From Sperchopsis tessellata (Eukaryota > Arthropoda > Insecta > Coleoptera > Hydrophilidae), in NCBI GenBank assembly GCA_033557685.1, contig JAWQRN010000318.1, positions 1-31,507 on the forward strand: a stretch of 31,507 bases of DNA, given 5' to 3'. Shown here piece after piece: positions 30,721-31,507 of the stretch. Position 1 is the first letter of the stretch. The number at the start of each line of letters is the position of its first letter. The notes beneath the pieces were generated by a model, which saw only the letters and a list, made by a program, of their open reading frames with translations, had not been told where the DNA came from and made no database searches. Position numbers and translations under genes: made by a program.

Positions 30721-31507
30721 TAAGAAAGAAAGAAATTGCTTTATTCAAAACACAAAAATTTTCAAAAACAATATTGCAAAATTTTGCTTGAGTAGTGTCA
30801 AACAAGTACTAACAGCTTATACGGCAAAAAAAAAATTTTAACAAACAAAACACAAGCTTATCAAAATATAATTCTGTAAAACTATAATACATATTTCAGT
30901 TAAAAGAGGAAAAACATTTTCAAATATGTACACACTTAGTCACGATCAAGGTAATCATTAATTGTATATGGTTCTAAATTACACAAATATTCGAGTAAAC
31001 TTATTCTAAAAGCAGGCAAAGTCATCTTTGTCTTTATGTAATCTGGCAACATATTGAAGAATTCAAAGCAGCGACACATACAACTCTTTTTACACATTTA
31101 TTCGATGGATAGGGTATACATAATCAGTCTTGTTTCTTGTGGCATATTCGTGGTTAAAATTATTTTTAACAAAAAGTTGAGAATTTTTAAATTGAAAAAT
31201 TAAAATATTAAATATATATACTGCAGGTACATTTAAAATACCATTTTCTTTAAAAAGTTCTCTACACGAATCCTGTTGTCTACGGTTCAGAATGATTCGC
31301 AGGGCACGCTTCTGCAAAACAAAAACTCTATTCTTTTCCGGAGAAGAGTCCCAGAAACAAATGCCATAATTTATATGGGGATCTATCATAGCATTATAAA
31401 TGATTTTTAATGTCTGAAATTCGACGTACTTTTTCATCACTATTAACGTGTAAGTATTTTTGCTAATCTTCTTGCATACTTCATCAACACACTTATTCCA
31501 ATTTAAA
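30721..31507 (-). mobile_element. 3' end of a LINE (Jockey/CR1-type), continuing past the window edge
   Basis: From the right edge the - strand reads DEVCKKISKNTY, then, in the open frame from 31440, LKIIYNAMIDPHINYGICFW, VFVLQKRALRIIL and DSCRELFKENGIL. These are the conserved C-terminal blocks of LINE ORF2 after the reverse transcriptase (L..VY.AL..SHLNYGI..WG, LQK.A.R.I, SC..LF...ILT..S.YI). The frame runs on with one stop to about 30950, ending near YTINDYLDRD. A 3' untranslated part follows, with AATAAA at 30745-30740 and a (TTTC)n tail at about 30733-30723, so the element ends near 30721. The largely open frame suggests a fairly recent insertion. Confidence 0.85.

Noticed and set aside
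1..31507. CRISPR array, bacterial operon or prophage content
   Set aside because: Introns, polymerase III SINEs and eukaryotic transposons show the DNA is animal nuclear. No spaced short repeats or bacterial gene layout occur.

Overview
The window is AT-rich, intron-bearing animal DNA, most likely from an insect. The transposon mix points that way: piggyBac, mariner, PIF/Harbinger, R1-type and Jockey-type LINEs, Penelope-like elements and a tRNA-derived SINE. I cannot name the species. One host gene can be supported: an orthologue of the DEAH-box RNA helicase DHX35 on the + strand. It is seen as seven consecutive coding exons between 16368 and 30047 whose reading phases all agree. The exons carry helicase motifs Ia to VI and most of the C-terminal DEAH-specific region (about 507 codons). 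The exon(s) with the N-terminus and Walker A motif and the exon(s) with the last part of the C-terminus were not found and probably lie outside the window.

Layout. From 1 to 16.4 kb there is no host exon I can recognise. This is probably a very long 5' intron of DHX35, or intergenic DNA plus that intron. It holds a degenerate SINE (1171-1402), a piggyBac transposase relic (2442-2690), two Penelope-like retroelement 3' ends in divergent orientation (4215-4560 and 4600-5095), a 212-bp palindrome (5493-5704), a PIF/Harbinger transposon with a dead transposase and a nearly intact three-exon MADF/Myb-like partner gene (6822-9115), a G+C-richer R1-type LINE fragment (9343-10800), a pair of dispersed repeats (11181-11280 and 14381-14495), a full-length SINE with a 12-bp target-site duplication (13906-14214) and a hAT transposase relic (14655-14930).

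From 16.4 to 30 kb the DHX35 exons alternate with introns of two kinds: tiny ones (68 and 76 bp) and large ones stuffed with dead transposons. Intron A-B holds a LINE fragment and a Ty3/Gypsy internal region. Intron C-D holds an inverted repeat pair and a mariner copy with matching terminal repeats. Intron E-F holds two convergent LINE fragments and a possible non-autonomous repeat. Intron F-G holds another LINE relic. The right end of the window is the 3' end of yet another LINE on the - strand.

No new biological system is evident. The points most worth a second look are the DEVH (not DEAH) motif II of the helicase, the Harbinger gene pair that converges with overlapping 3' ends, the recurring head-to-head inverted repeats built from retroelement 3' ends, and hammerhead-ribozyme-like CTGANGA hairpin segments.
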